Shown here: in pieces, positions 11,770 through 23,700 of the stretch | How the letters are laid out: the number at the start of each line of letters is the position of its first letter | How positions within the stretch are numbered: the stretch's first letter is position 1 | Assembly (NCBI RefSeq): GCF_009905375.1 | Contig: NC_133652.1 | Span: 117,022,721 to 117,086,720, forward strand | Length of the DNA stretch: 64,000 bases | DNA from: Apium graveolens | Taxonomy: Eukaryota > Streptophyta > Magnoliopsida > Apiales > Apiaceae | Direction of reading: 5' to 3' | Translations under genes and position numbers: made by a program | The notes under the pieces: model-generated | What the model was told of the DNA's origin: nothing | The model's database searches: none | Seen by the model: only the letters and a program-made list of their open reading frames with translations

Positions 11770-13120
11770 ATGGATACTGACAACACTACTACAGCAGCGT
11801 CTGCGATGCCACACCTTGCAGCAAATAACCACCACCATCATATTCTCCCTTCGCCTACCATTCTTCTTATTGTAATGCCAATTACAATAATCATCTTATT
11901 ATTTATTACAGTTATGCTCCGAAGGATGAGACCTAGAAAAGACAATGACAGTTTAAGTAGTAGCCCCGAGCATGGAAATTGTATGTTCATTGCTCACAGA
12001 AATGCAGCTCTTTCTACTCCAGGTAATAAATTATATGTATATATAATCGTGTATAATAAGGAAAGTGTGTCTATGTGTGTGTTTGTGTAAAATATTCACA
12101 TTTTGATCTGGTGTGGAATTGCCATAGATGTGAAAGGAGGGTGTATGTATGGAGTAAACTCGAGCAGATTCCCTCCATCAAAAGTTAAAGGCATACAAGT
12201 TTTCCCATACAAGGACCTTGAAGTGGCCACAGAGAAATTTAGCGAAACTAATATTATTGGAAATGGAGGATTTGGAGTGGTTTACAAAGGAATATTGAGT
12301 GATGGGAAAATGGCAGCAGTGAAGATGTTACACAGGAAAGGGAAGCAAGAGGAGAGAGCTTTCAGGCAAGAGGTTAGCGAATTTATTCAATTTATTTATG
12401 TTTATCTGTTATGTACCAATATAAGATCCCCTGTATTTAGAGAAGTGTAAATAAACACTATCATCATCTTTCAGTTAGCACCACAGACAAAAAGTATACT
12501 CAATTGAAGTTTTCTGAGTAACCCCTATGACTTGTATTTTGAAGAAGAGAGAAGGATGAAAAATCCATGATGCAAATGTACATTTATGTAATTAATTTTA
12601 TGCCCCGGACAACGGAACCCTAATCACACTTAATATTATCTTGCATTCTTCCTGGTGTTGACTTAGATACTTCTATTCATTTGCAATATGTACTAAATAA
12701 GTCATATTATTAGTGTCAGGAATATACTCACATCCCCCCACCCTCACATTCGTTTATTAATGTTCTACAATCCTAAAAGAGAAAGCACATGGCTATTGAA
12801 AAAAGATGAGAGAAATTTATTGTTACTCTTCCTCTTCTGCTTGATTTATCTACTTTCCCTTGCGGCAGGTGGATTTACTAAGCACCCTGCACTCTCCATA
12901 CCTGATGGAGCTTCTAGGCTACTGTGCAGACCAGCACCACCGTCTCTTGATATTTGAATTTATGCCCAATGGTACTCTACAGCAGCACCTCCACACTCCT
13001 CATAATCGAGCTCAACCATTAAAACATATTACAACAGCAATCAGCATAGCACCCGTTACTTTACATATTTGTTTCTCTTTAAAATGTAAGCTAAGTTTTT
13101 CGGGCTACTTTACAATGTAA
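11770..13120 (+). pseudogene. Captured, truncated receptor-like protein kinase (PERK/PBL-like)
   Basis: Three exons with sound splice sites and matching phases can be read: 11770-12022, 12128-12372 and from 12869. Exon 1 encodes a signal-anchor-like N terminus with a membrane segment at residues about 30-50 (ILLIVMPITIIILLFITVML), followed by basic residues. Exon 2 holds the glycine-rich loop (GNGGFGVVYKG) and the ATP-binding lysine (AAVKML). Exon 3 continues the N-lobe (LLGYCADQHHRLLIFEFMPNG). Homology ends near 13020; the frame then runs on to a TAA at 13118-13120. The catalytic HRD and DFG motifs are missing, so a product would be membrane-anchored and kinase-dead. It resembles the RLCK-like kinases near Arabidopsis At3g58690, from memory. 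It lies inside CACTA-1 and on the strand opposite to the VPS18-like exon, as expected for piecewise gene capture. Confidence 0.8.
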
Positions 13121-13179
13121 GCAGAAAAGGTATCTAAGCCAAATAACCATCCATGAAGAAGATAATATCAGAAGCAAAC

Positions 13180-13287
13180 CTTGTCCAAGTACAACCCAGT
13201 TGTCCGTGTTGAAATCATGGTGATTTGGCATTTATCATCTTTATCAAGATTGTCAAGCTTTCGTAACAAAAAAGTTCTCAATGAATC
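13180..13287 (-). pseudogene. Captured exon of a VPS18-like vacuolar sorting subunit
   Basis: A 36-codon exon is bounded by CAG at the acceptor and GTTTGC at the donor. It reads DSLRTFLLRKLDNL...DDKCQITMIST...LYLDK, which I recognise as a conserved internal segment of plant VPS18, a subunit of the HOPS/CORVET tethering complexes at the vacuole. Only this exon is recognisable, so it cannot make a functional subunit. It differs from my memory of the family at two positions (R for W, G for E), consistent with relaxed selection. Family assignment is from memory. Confidence 0.6.
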
Positions 13288-13469
13288 CTGCCGATGAAGT
13301 GAAAAAAGGGAAAAAAATACAGTTCACATATAATAACTTCATTAAAGCACATATAATATTCATGAAATGCTTCATGATGAACTCTGAACTAGTAACTTAA
13401 AGGCTGTTCAGATGGTAATAACATTTTACTCTGAACCTAGTAAAATGTTTTTGTTGTGTTTATAATGAG

Positions 13470-13553
13470 TCACCAGAGCATTAAAATGGAATCGATATTT
13501 ATCACCATCATCTCTTTCTGAAAGCTCTTTCAGACCTTTAGACAAACAGTTGC
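13470..13553 (-). pseudogene. Possible captured exon, unassigned
   Basis: After a TTTGCATAG acceptor-like site the minus strand is open for about 31 codons (NCLSKGLKELSERDDGDKYR...). It is composition-wise protein-like, and a further mini-exon candidate (IIVRFVCDV) lies at about 13677-13703 between CAG and GTAGGT. No family is recognised. Confidence 0.3.
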
Positions 13554-13879
13554 TATGCAAAAAATACATAAACTCAACAACTAATGTACAGAATTCTCAT
13601 AACCTCAGATATGTAGTCATCCCAAAACTTTCAAATAAAATTAATCATACCTTTGTTATATAGATTATAGTTCATACCTACCACGTCACACACAAATCTA
13701 ACAATAATCTGCAAATTGAAAAAAAGAATAATAAGGTTATGAAATGATCACTTGAATCAAATAAAACTGTAAACATAGAACCAAGCATTTTGAGAATCAA
13801 GAGGATAAAGAACCAAATAGATTAGGAAGTCAGTAGAGCAAAGATGAGAAAAATGAGAAAAGCACCCAAAAAATCCACA

Positions 13880-13992
13880 CCTTACACGAGAAGAGAGTGA
13901 GTGAGAAGAGAGACAGTGAGAGATGAGAGATGATAGAGAAGAGAGAAGAGAGACGATAAAGTGAGAGAGAAGAGAGAATGAGAGAGAGGGGG
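13880..13992. repeat. GA-rich tract at the CACTA-1 right end
   Basis: GAGA-type low-complexity sequence; on the minus strand it is a CT-rich tract equivalent to the one at 51811-51990 in CACTA-2. CT-rich leaders are typical of plant 5' UTRs, so this may be a shared promoter-proximal end. Confidence 0.8.
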
Positions 13993-14165
13993 ATACTATT
14001 TTGACTAAGGGGGGAAATACTGAAAATACAATTTTTGATTAAGGGGGGGAGGGAATTTTTTGGTGTATTAACGGGGGGAAAGAAAGAAGCGGGGCTTTTT
14101 TATTTTCTTAAAAATGATTATAGACATCGGTTGGTTAAGATACCGATGGAAAAAAATGATTATTA

Positions 14166-14249
14166 TTTTAGAAGCTTTAAGAAAGCCTTTAGGCTTCCAA
14201 GTAGGAGTTTCCTTCCTAACCTTAGGAGGACTGGCAGTCTTTGCCCTAT
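14166..14249 (-). mobile_element. Copia3 middle piece (gag C-terminal region remnant)
   Basis: The phrase TTCCTAACCTTAGGAGGACT matches Copia1 gag at about 35930-35950. The piece ends with CCTAT (14245-14249), the target duplication of Copia1, and continues at 40144. The left join to CACTA-1 is uncertain by tens of bases. Confidence 0.7.
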
Positions 14250-15925
14250 TGTTAGGTCCACTAGGTTAATACAGGGGGGGTGAATGTATTGTCGTTCATT
14301 TTTCAAATAAATATGCAGCGGATAAAGATACTATGAAAAATAAACACAAACACAAGAGCTTCGGGGGATTGATCTTATATTATTAAGAAAAATCTCCGAG
14401 TGGGTTGCTTACAAACTTTGTTACAAACGTAAACAAAGCAACAATAACTCTACACACTGTAAAAGATAACTTATCAAATGTGTGTATCGCTATCACTCTA
14501 AAAAGAAATATAACCTATCGGATACAAGCTATCAATACAAGGCTTTAATGCTTTTGAGTGTTCCTATGTAATACTAGAATTCTGTATAAAATTCAGCAAC
14601 ACTTCACTTCGCAAATTGATGATTTGATAGAACGAATCTCCAAAGAGCGAGAGCAACACTACTGTTTCTGATTGTGAGTGATTATGAGTGATAATTCAAT
14701 TCACTGTTGAAATGATAGATATAAGTAGGTGAATAGACTTGGAGACGTAGCAAGCTCTCATCCAAGTAAATAGATCTGAATATGTGCAGTAGTCGAAATT
14801 CACAAGTCGAATTAAAGTTGCCTTGATTTTCAGTAGTCGAATTGGAGTTCAAGAGAGGAAATGACCTTGATTTATAATCCAACACCTCAGAAGTCGATTT
14901 GTACCTCAAGGAATTCGACTAGTGACTTTCTAGGCTTTCCACAAGTCGATTTTCATGCCAAGGGGAATTTTGACTTAGATTAAAACACCAAGTAGCTACT
15001 AGTCGATTTTTAGGATGCTAAAATTAACTAGTAGAATATGGTAGTCAATTTTTGCACTTCCCATGACTTGGTAACTTTTCTGCTTTGCACAATTCGACTA
15101 GTAGCTATAGAAATCGACTAGTAGACTTGGTTGAACTCCTAGAAGTCGATTTTGGCTTGATGAAATGCCAGAAGTCAATTTCTTCCTCTTAGTAGTAGAT
15201 TTATATAAGTTCTTTGCCTTGGAAACTTTTCCATCCTTAGACAAATCTTCCTCCTTGCTATGCACTTCCATTTGGTTGACTTGCAATCACTTTGAACTTG
15301 AACTTGACCTCTTTTACTTCCTTAAACTTGATCTATGTAATCCCTGAGTCATACCACTTCATGTCTTCCTGCCTTCTGAGCTTCGTCTTCAATCTTCGAA
15401 CAGTTTTCTTGAATATGAATCTCACTTGACAGTCTTTCGAATGATAGTACTTAGTTTCCTTTCACGGATCACTGACGCCTAGTGCAATGGTCTGGTTCAC
15501 AGACGACCAGTTCTGCTCTCAGGCCTTCATACTATAGACTATACAATTCACTATCAAGTCTTCTACCATATCAAATCAGCTTCACTGAAACCCTTATGAC
15601 CTTCACACCAATCCAGATTGCTACTTTGAATATCTTCAACCTTATTCCTTCGATGAATGAACATATTAATGAAATTCCTTCAAACTTCTGTTGACGACTT
15701 CTTCACTGTAGCTTTCCAGATCATTGTGTATATGTCAAGTCTTCTATCTTCGTACTGGTTTCAATGGATATAGAATTATTTGCAAGTTCTGTCTATGTTG
15801 AGTTATCATCCTCTATATTGTTGTCATAGATGAATCTATCTTTAATCTTCAACTCCTTCTATATCCTCTGCATTGTTATCATAGATGAATCTATCTTTAA
15901 TCTTCAACTCCTTCTATATCTAACA
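14250..15925 (-). repeat. Copia1 3' LTR
   Basis: 1676 bp, starting TGTTAGGTCCACT and ending CTATATCTAACA on the plus strand; partner at 38462-40138. It contains about ten copies of AGTCGA or TCGACT between 14791 and 15149, and a 55-bp tandem duplication near its right end. Confidence 0.95.
15811..15920. repeat. 55-bp tandem duplication in the Copia1 LTR
   Basis: Two units at 15811-15865 and 15866-15920 share GTCATAGATGAATCTATC. The same duplication is in the other LTR (units from 40024 and 40079), so it predates this insertion. On the sense strand it lies at the very 5' start of the LTR (U3). Confidence 0.9.
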
Positions 15926-16774
15926 ATCTACCCCTATTTGGCTGTTAAACATGACAATCAAATTTATACTAGAGAAATATCAATTTGGAGGATAACTCAA
16001 CTAACCATAACAAAAAATCTTCAATCAGCTTTCAACATTGATGTCCTGGACTTGGAAATAATACTATCTTATATCTTCTACACTCATACTCATTTAGCTC
16101 CAGCAGAGAACAACATCTTCTCTCCCTTTAGTAGAAATGCAAAAGATACGTCTTCAAAATCTCCATATTTCTCCCCCTTAGATAATCAACATGAGTAGGC
16201 AGGAAAAATATCTTAGGTGACCTATCCAGTCTTCTTCTAAGTTGAAGAAGGTTGCTCCCCCTTAGTTAAATAAGGATATCCACCAGTTGTTTTTGTGTTA
16301 TGCCATATTTATTCTCCCTCTTAGTTGAGTAATCCTTCAAATGTAGACTACAGAAACTAAATCTCCCACCAAGTACAATTCAGAGAGAAAAGAAGTTCCA
16401 GGATTCTCAACTCAAGAAAAGAACTACCCTTATATCACCAAAAATTCCCTTCCAGCTTCCTTATATCTCCCAAGAAACAGAATTCCATAACCAGAACTAG
16501 GAGAGAACCTCATACAGAAAAAGTCCTGAACCTAGAATTATCACAGCATTCTTGAGAATATTACAAACAAAACCAAGCTAGAATAATATTAGGTGCTACA
16601 AATTTCCTCACAGTGCAAATGTGTGATTTCTGTTTAGTGTCCTCACAGTGTGTTTCACTCCACTCTATACTCAAGTGTTTGAACTCATCCTCATAAGTGT
16701 TTCACTCCACTCAGAGCTTTAGAAGTCCAACAATGAATGTACCTGCAAGAAAATCCTTTTCATAGAAAAGTTGC
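15926..16774 (-). mobile_element. Copia1 3' noncoding region, left part, with polypurine tracts
   Basis: Noncoding. The sense strand reads AAATAGGGGTAGAT next to the LTR (the main polypurine tract). Three more purine tracts follow at 16171-16180, 16255-16265 and 16312-16324 (TAAGGGGGAG type). Repeated polypurine tracts upstream of the 3' LTR are a described Sirevirus feature. It ends at the GTTGC duplication (16770-16774) where Gypsy-A inserted and resumes at 30679. Confidence 0.75.
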
Positions 16775-19700
16775 TGTAACACCCCCAGATCCGGGGTCGG
16801 GGATCCGGGTCGTCACGGTCTTTCTTTCCACAATATCACTTCACTTAATTAATAATAATAACCTTATGCTGTGACCCCACACTAACACACACCACAACCC
16901 GTTATAGTCTCAGAGATGAAATTGAAATAAGTACAAGTCTTTGAATCCACAATTTAAAAGTTATTACAACCCAAAATGATTACTTGATAATTTACAGTTA
17001 ATTGCCATTATCTGCCACAAGTTATAATTATACATAATTTGATTCTCAAAAGTAGAGTGCCTGATCTACCAATAGATCTACCTCTGCAGCTGTAGCAGCT
17101 ACAACATCATCGGGAAGACGCGGGACGCTTCCCACGCGCTTGCGCTGGGTCTGCTGGAGTCTGGCCATCTTTCCTAACTGTTGTTGTGTGATGAAGAAAT
17201 AAAGCAAGAGTGAGCCTTACAGCTCGCAAGATAATATATAGTGATAACAATAATATAAGTATCTAAATGGATACTTACTAGAATCTTTTATCAAGTGTAA
17301 GATAATTACTTACTAGATATAAGTAAAAACAAGGGATGAAGTTACCAAATACTTCACTATACTTATATCATTTATAAAGCTACTTGAACTACCACTGTTC
17401 AAAGTATAATGAGCTTTTACCAGTTCATCACATAGATGAGACTACAAGACAAGATTTGAATAGATTAAACCTTTGAAATATTATTAAAGGAAATGAAGTT
17501 ATGATATACTTCATTAAGTTCTGATATATATATATCCACATATACATCTTCTTTATACATTTCCTGAAAACCTCTGTCATGTAAAGTATGAACAGAGTTT
17601 GAAACATCCAATAAATTTTGGAAAGGAAAAGAATTTTGGCATAAACCAGATATCTTGCTGATCAGGCAAAGATACCCATAAGTAACCTTTTCTACTAGTA
17701 GATGGACGAATTCCCCACTGGTCATCACCCTGGTCGTAATAGGACCTTATGCTGGACTGCCACTCAGCCACTTATGCATTTGATGGACTCCCACTGAGCC
17801 ACTTACACTATCATGGACGCCCACTGAGCCCATGTTGCTTATGCCGACTCAATAGATGGACTTACTTCCCGAACGTTGGGTTAGTAATCAATTCATTTAC
17901 CAAAACTGCAACCTTGTTGCGAATATAAAATACACCACAGAGCCGGATCCCTCAGGTTTTGAGCGAGTATTTAAATTCCCTTAAAAAGGAAGATCTTAAA
18001 TATAAAAATGAGTTTTGGGATCTGCTCTACTTTTAAAAATCATTTTGAAGACTCGAAAACACTTTAAAGAGTGTTTGGAGTAAAGCTGATTTAATGAAGT
18101 AAATCAGTCCCCAGTATATTTAGAAAATGTCTGAATATTATTATTTAAATAATATTCCCATAAAGAATAATCTTTATAAAAATAATTGAAGTAGAAGTAT
18201 TAAAACTTATACTTGAAACGAGTATTAAATAACCAGAGATATACTTATACGAAAGTACTATCTTTATTTGAATAATCAAAAATAAGTTTGATTATCGACA
18301 CCTTATTCTTTAATAAAATAAAGAACATATCTCAGCAAATAATCGGAGTCATAGATCCTCAAATGAATATTCAAATAATATTCATTAAATAATATAAACT
18401 GAGTCATAAGCCCTCGAATGAATATTCAAATAATATTCAATAAATAATATAAAAGAGTCATAAGCCCTCGAATGAATATTTAAATAATATTCATAAAATA
18501 AAATAAAGTTATCGAATAAACCTTATTCGATTAATAGTTTGGAAAACTATAACCATATATATATATAAGTATATATATATATATATTTATATACATATAT
18601 ACAAAATCTACTCGGGATCCTCGACTCCCGGTTTAGAAAATATTTCCACCTTTTTGGGTCCCTATACTAAGGGTATATGCAAGTTACCGCTATCCTCTAG
18701 CATATGTATCATCAACTGAATCAACAGATATATATAGCAAGAATACGAAACAGGCATGCATATATATACCATAGCAGCATGCTTCAATATATTGCAACAT
18801 TTGCTAATTAACCAACATGCATCTATCGCAAGATAATGCAAATACACAAATACATCAAAACAACAGTTATAACGGGTAGAAAACTTGCCTGAGCGACTTG
18901 GGGTGATAAAAGGCTCGGGACGAGTTTGGTAACCTATAAACAACAAGTAAGTTGGAATTAAACCAAAGTCACTTGTAAATCTATACTTTAACTAACTTAG
19001 ACTCTAACGCTTATTTTGCGCTTACTGATTCACTTAAGTCACTCGAGTACCCTCGGCTCCACCATTTTTAATAATTTAACCTTTACGAGTTTTAAGGCGA
19101 TTCCTTCGCGAGTGTCTTACCAACTGCCTAACACACTTACCATAAATTTTTCATACCTTAATTAACCCTTTTTGGTCTTTAACCTATGTTTCAAAGTAAG
19201 GCAAGGGAAAAAGTTTCGTTCGCGAAACGCCGTTACTTGAAACGGTCGTTTCTCCTAAACCGTGCATCGGAATCGAACGAATTACATATCAAAACGAAGC
19301 TGGTAACACGAACTATCTAAACATGGCAATGGTCATAATCTAGCAGGGGGTTCTCGGGTCCTAATGTTATGCACAAAAATAGTCTAAAGAAAATCGGACG
19401 TTACGACGGCTATGTTTATGCGATTTCCCAATTTAAAACCATTCAAAACCAACCCAATTCAACCTCATATCCAACATACAACCAACATCCATCCTTATCA
19501 CATCATAACAACCCCAACCAATTCAATTTTAACATTCATACTTATGCCTAAGCTTGAATTTAACTATACTACATTCTTTTAACCAAAACAACAAGATTTA
19601 CCAATCCGATTCAATACCATTTCAATCCCAAACTCTAAATCACAAACATCAAGCTACAATATCACCCTACTAATCAAAATCATCTTATAATACATAGGAA

Positions 19701-20682
19701 TCTAGGGTTTGGAGATGATATACCTTCCTTGAAGTGGTGGGAGGAGCTAGGAAGCCTTAAGAAGCTTTGAGAAGTCTTAAGAATGCTTGGATCTTCAAGG
19801 AAAACAAGAAAAATTTCAAGTTAAAAACTTGAAAACACTATTCATAGTCTTCTTCTTTGATTAAATGAAGAAGATTGAGAAGGAATTGATGGCTTAAACT
19901 CATGATATAGCCCTAACTAAGCATGAAGATGATTAGGGAATTAACTCACCAATTTAGGAAGCTTGGATCTTTGATTTTGAATTTTCTTGCCTTTTGCAAT
20001 AGTAAAAAGCCGAGAGCTCTCAAGAACAATGCCTTGGTTTCTTTTTGATTTTGATGAAGAATGAATTTGCTTGGCTTGGTTGATTTGTTTTTGTGTTTGA
20101 ATTAGTTAATTACCTTGTTGCCCTTGATTTTGTGTGGTTAAAAAGCCACCACATCTCCTTCCTTCCCATGTCATGCCCATGTCATGTGGTGATGTCATCC
20201 TTCCCTCCTTGTCCTCTTCTCATTGGTTGGGTGACATCACTCTCTCTAATCCCTTTGATTAACTTCCTAATTGTTTGCCTAATGACCGCTGATCTGTTAT
20301 ACGGTTCGCTTAACTTTCGTTCTCGTTTATCATTTTAAGGATCATACCCGGGATCTTATTACTTAGGTTCCCTTAACCTTTCTCAATACATTATATTCCT
20401 TTTTATGATCCTCTATTATAATCCTTTAATTTAAATCCTTTTTATCCTGTTACCTTATACTCAATTCTCTCCGTATCTAGTGGATTTCCGGGAAAAACCA
20501 AAGTGTTCGGAATTGGATTCTGACGATCTTTACATACACTCATATACCGTATAGAGTACTAATAAAATCTCAGAATATCCATAATAGAACCCCTACATAG
20601 TGTGGCATGAAAAGTTTTCTCATTCAGGTAAAACACTATTCACAAGGGTTACAAAAAGTTGAAAATTTTGGGGGTTATTACA
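16775..20682 (-). repeat. Gypsy-A 3' LTR
   Basis: 3908 bp, plus strand TGTAACACCCCCAGATCC to GGGGGTTATTACA. Includes AT-rich repeated ATTCAAATAATATTCA blocks (about 18360-18500) and a TA-rich stretch (about 18556-18600). Long LTRs of this size are usual in the Tekay/Del group. Small ORFs inside are not conserved as proteins and are ignored. Confidence 0.95.
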
Positions 20683-20697
20683 GTCTCCCCTCCTTAA
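20683..20697 (-). other. Gypsy-A polypurine tract
   Basis: The sense strand reads TTAAGGAGGGGAGAC directly before the LTR start TGTAATAACCCCC; it primes plus-strand DNA synthesis. Confidence 0.85.
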
Positions 20698-20715
20698 AAG
20701 GATTCCGTCCCGGAA

Positions 20716-23700
20716 TCAAACAGAAAACAAATGAGGGTACTTTTCTAGCATTGTGCTCTCTAGTTCCCAAGTTGATTCTTCCACATTATGATTCTGCCAT
20801 AGTACTCTGACTAGCTTGATTACTTTGTTCCGAAGCACCTGCTCCTTCTTATCTATAATCCTTACTGGCTTCTCCACGTAAGTTAGATCTGGCTGCATAT
20901 CCACCTGCTCGTACTCCACTATGTGTCTGGCATCCCGATGATACTTCCTTAGCATTGACACATGGAACACATTATGAACTTGTTGCAAATTAGGGGGTAA
21001 GGCTAGCTCGTAAGCTAACTTTCCAATCCGTCTTAATATCTCAAAAGGTCCAATGTATCTTGGGCTTAGTTTTCCTTTCCTTCCGAACCTCATTAATCCC
21101 TTCCAAGGGGATACCTTTAGCAGTACTAAGTCCCCTACTTCATATTCCTTGTCCTTTCGGGCTAGGTCTGCATATTTCTTCTGTCTGTCTTGGGCTGCTA
21201 CAAGTCGCCCTCTGATAAGATCCACTATATCTTTGGTCCTTTGGACCACTTCGGGTCCGAGCATCTTCCGCTCTCCTACTTCATCCCAGTATAAGGGAGA
21301 TCGACACCTTCTTCCGTACAGGGCCTCATAAGGCGGCATTCCGATGCTAGCATGAAAGCTATTGTTATAAGAAAACTCGATCAACGGCAAGTGATCATCC
21401 CAACTCCCTTTAAAGTCTGTTGCACAGACTCTCAACATATCCTCTAGTGTCTGGATGGTCCTTTCACTCTGCCCATCCGTCTGGGGATGGTACGCGGTAC
21501 TCATATTTAACTTGGTCCCCGCACATTCCTGAAAGCTCCTCCAAAATCTGGAGTTGAACCTGGGGTCTCGGTCTGAGACAATGGAAGCTGGGACTCCATG
21601 TCGCGTTACTATTTCCTTAAGGTAAATGTCAACCAGTCTATCGACTGTGTATCTCTCATTGATAGGAATGAAATGAGCTGACTTTGTCAGTCGGTCTATA
21701 ATTACCCAAATGGCATCGTGATTGGCTTTCGTCCTTGGCAAGCCTACAACAAAATCCATCGCTATCTGTTCCCATTTCCATTCGGGAATCTCCAGGGGTC
21801 GTAAGAGTCCACTGGGTCTCTGGTGCTCTGCCTTTACCCTTTGGCAAGTCAAACATTTGCTTACCCATTCTGCTACGTCCCTCTTCATGTTGGGCCACCA
21901 GTAATATTCCTTCAAATCCCTATACATCTTGGTACTTCCCGGGTGAATGGAATACCTTGAATTATGGCTTTCATCCAATATCTCATCTTTAAGCTCTTGA
22001 ACATTCGGAACCCAAATCCGGTAGGAGTACTTCATTATCCCTTTATCATCTTTCTCAGTATGGATCTCCTCTCCAGTCATTGACTCTCTACCTTCATTCA
22101 TTATTTTCTCCTGGCACAATCTGATCTTTTCCAATAACTCTGGCTGCATTGAGATCTCAAAAAGCTTTTCAGTTCCGGTTCCGGTTACCTTTACTTCTAT
22201 TTCCATTTTCTCAAAATCCCTTATCAATTCTTCCGAAGTCGTTATCATTCTGAGTCTTTCCTTTCTACTAAGGGCATCAGCCACCACATTGGCTTTCCCT
22301 GGATGATAAAGAATCTCACAATCATAGTCCTTGATTAGTTCTAACCATCTCCTCTGGCGCATGTTGAGCTCTTTCTGCGTAAATATGTACTTGAGGCTCT
22401 TATGGTCTGTGAAAATCTCGCACTTCTCTCCGTACAAGTAGTGCCTCCAAATTTTTAAGGCAAATACTATTGCCGCGAGCTCAAGGTCATGAGTAGGATA
22501 TCTAACCTCGTTTTCCTTCAATTGTCTCGACGCATACGCAATCACTTTACCGTGCTGCATAAGCACACATCCTAATCCTTTGTGCGACGCGTCACTATAT
22601 ATCACAAAATCTCCTTTTCCGTCCGGCAATGCCAATACCGGAGCCGTTATCAACCTTTTCTTTAATTCCTGAAAACTGTTCTCGCATTTCTCCGTCCATT
22701 CAAACTTCTCTGCCTTACGAGTAAGTCGTGTCAAAGGGGCTGCGATCTTCGCAAAGTCCTGTACAAATCTACGATAGTAGCCGGCCAATCCTATGAAACT
22801 CCTTACCTCTGTGGGGGTGGTTGGCCTTTCCCAATTTGAGACCGCCTCTATCTTGGAGGGGTCGACCAATACTCCTTCTTTATTGATCACATGTCCTAAA
22901 AACTGTACTTCATTCCGCCAGAATTCACACTTCGAGAATTTGGCATATAACTGTACCTATCTGAGTATTCCTAGAGCTATCCTCAAATGCTCTGCATGTT
23001 CTGTCTCAGTCCTTGAGTAGATCAAAATATCATCGATAAAAACTATCACACATTTGTCCAAGTACTTCTTAAATACTCTATTCATTAAATCCATGAAAGC
23101 CGCTGGGGCGTTGGTTAATCCAAAGGACATTACCAAGAACTCATAATGCCCATACCTGGTACGGAACACTGTCTTGGAAATATCTTCGGGTTTAATCTTT
23201 AGTTGGTGATATCCAGTTCTCAGGTCGATCTTGGAAAAATAAACAGCATCCTTTAGCTGGTCGAACAGATCGTCTATTCGAGGTAATGGGTACCTGTTCT
23301 TTATGGTTAGCTTGTTCAACTCTCGATAGTCTATGCACAACCTCATGCTCCCATCTTTCTTCTTAACAAATAAAACTGGTGCTCCCCATGGAGACACACT
23401 GGGTCTTATCATACCCTTATCCAAGAGTTCCTGCAATTGGATAGCTAATTCCTTCATTTCTAACGGGGCTAACCAGTAAGGTGCTTTTGAAACTGGCGCC
23501 GTCCCTGGGGCCAACTCAATAGCAAATTCAATCACTCTATCGGGTGGTAATCCCGGAAGGTCTTGTGGGAATACATCTTCAAATTCATTGACTACTGGAA
23601 TATCTTGTAAGTTGGGCACCTCCTTCTGCGTGTCCACCACATAGGCTAGGTAGGCCTCATTTCCTTTTCGTAGCATCCTTCTGGCCTGGGCCATAGTCAA

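Larger units (their letters stand above)
9596..14165 (-). mobile_element. CACTA-1 transposon with captured gene pieces
   Basis: It begins CACTAGTAGAAAAATGCCC and has many subterminal copies of AGACATCGG and its complement (9617 to about 10200; 14123-14152). The left terminus is clear. The right terminus is not: the subterminal repeats stop at about 14152 and no TAGTG end is visible, so the edge is approximate and probably eroded. Its right end (GA-rich, then GGGGGGA blocks) is the reverse complement of the left end of CACTA-2, so the two are relatives in opposite orientation. No transposase is recognisable. It must therefore be non-autonomous. Confidence 0.75.

Noticed and set aside
14035..14283. 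82-residue plus-strand ORF
   Set aside because: It runs across the CACTA-1 / Copia3 / Copia1 junction at 14250, so it is an insertion artefact.
15098..15347. Paired ORFs on both strands in the Copia1 LTR (also at 39311-39560)
   Set aside because: Overlapping opposite-strand frames in LTR sequence, created by the repeated AGTCGA motif; no sign of constraint.
18662..18946. 94-residue ORF, with a near copy at 28711-28938
   Set aside because: It occurs twice only because it lies in the two Gypsy-A LTRs; the copies differ by frame-breaking changes and show no protein features.
21053..21331. Plus-strand ORFs within 20716-25460
   Set aside because: They are antisense shadows of Gypsy-A gag and pol.
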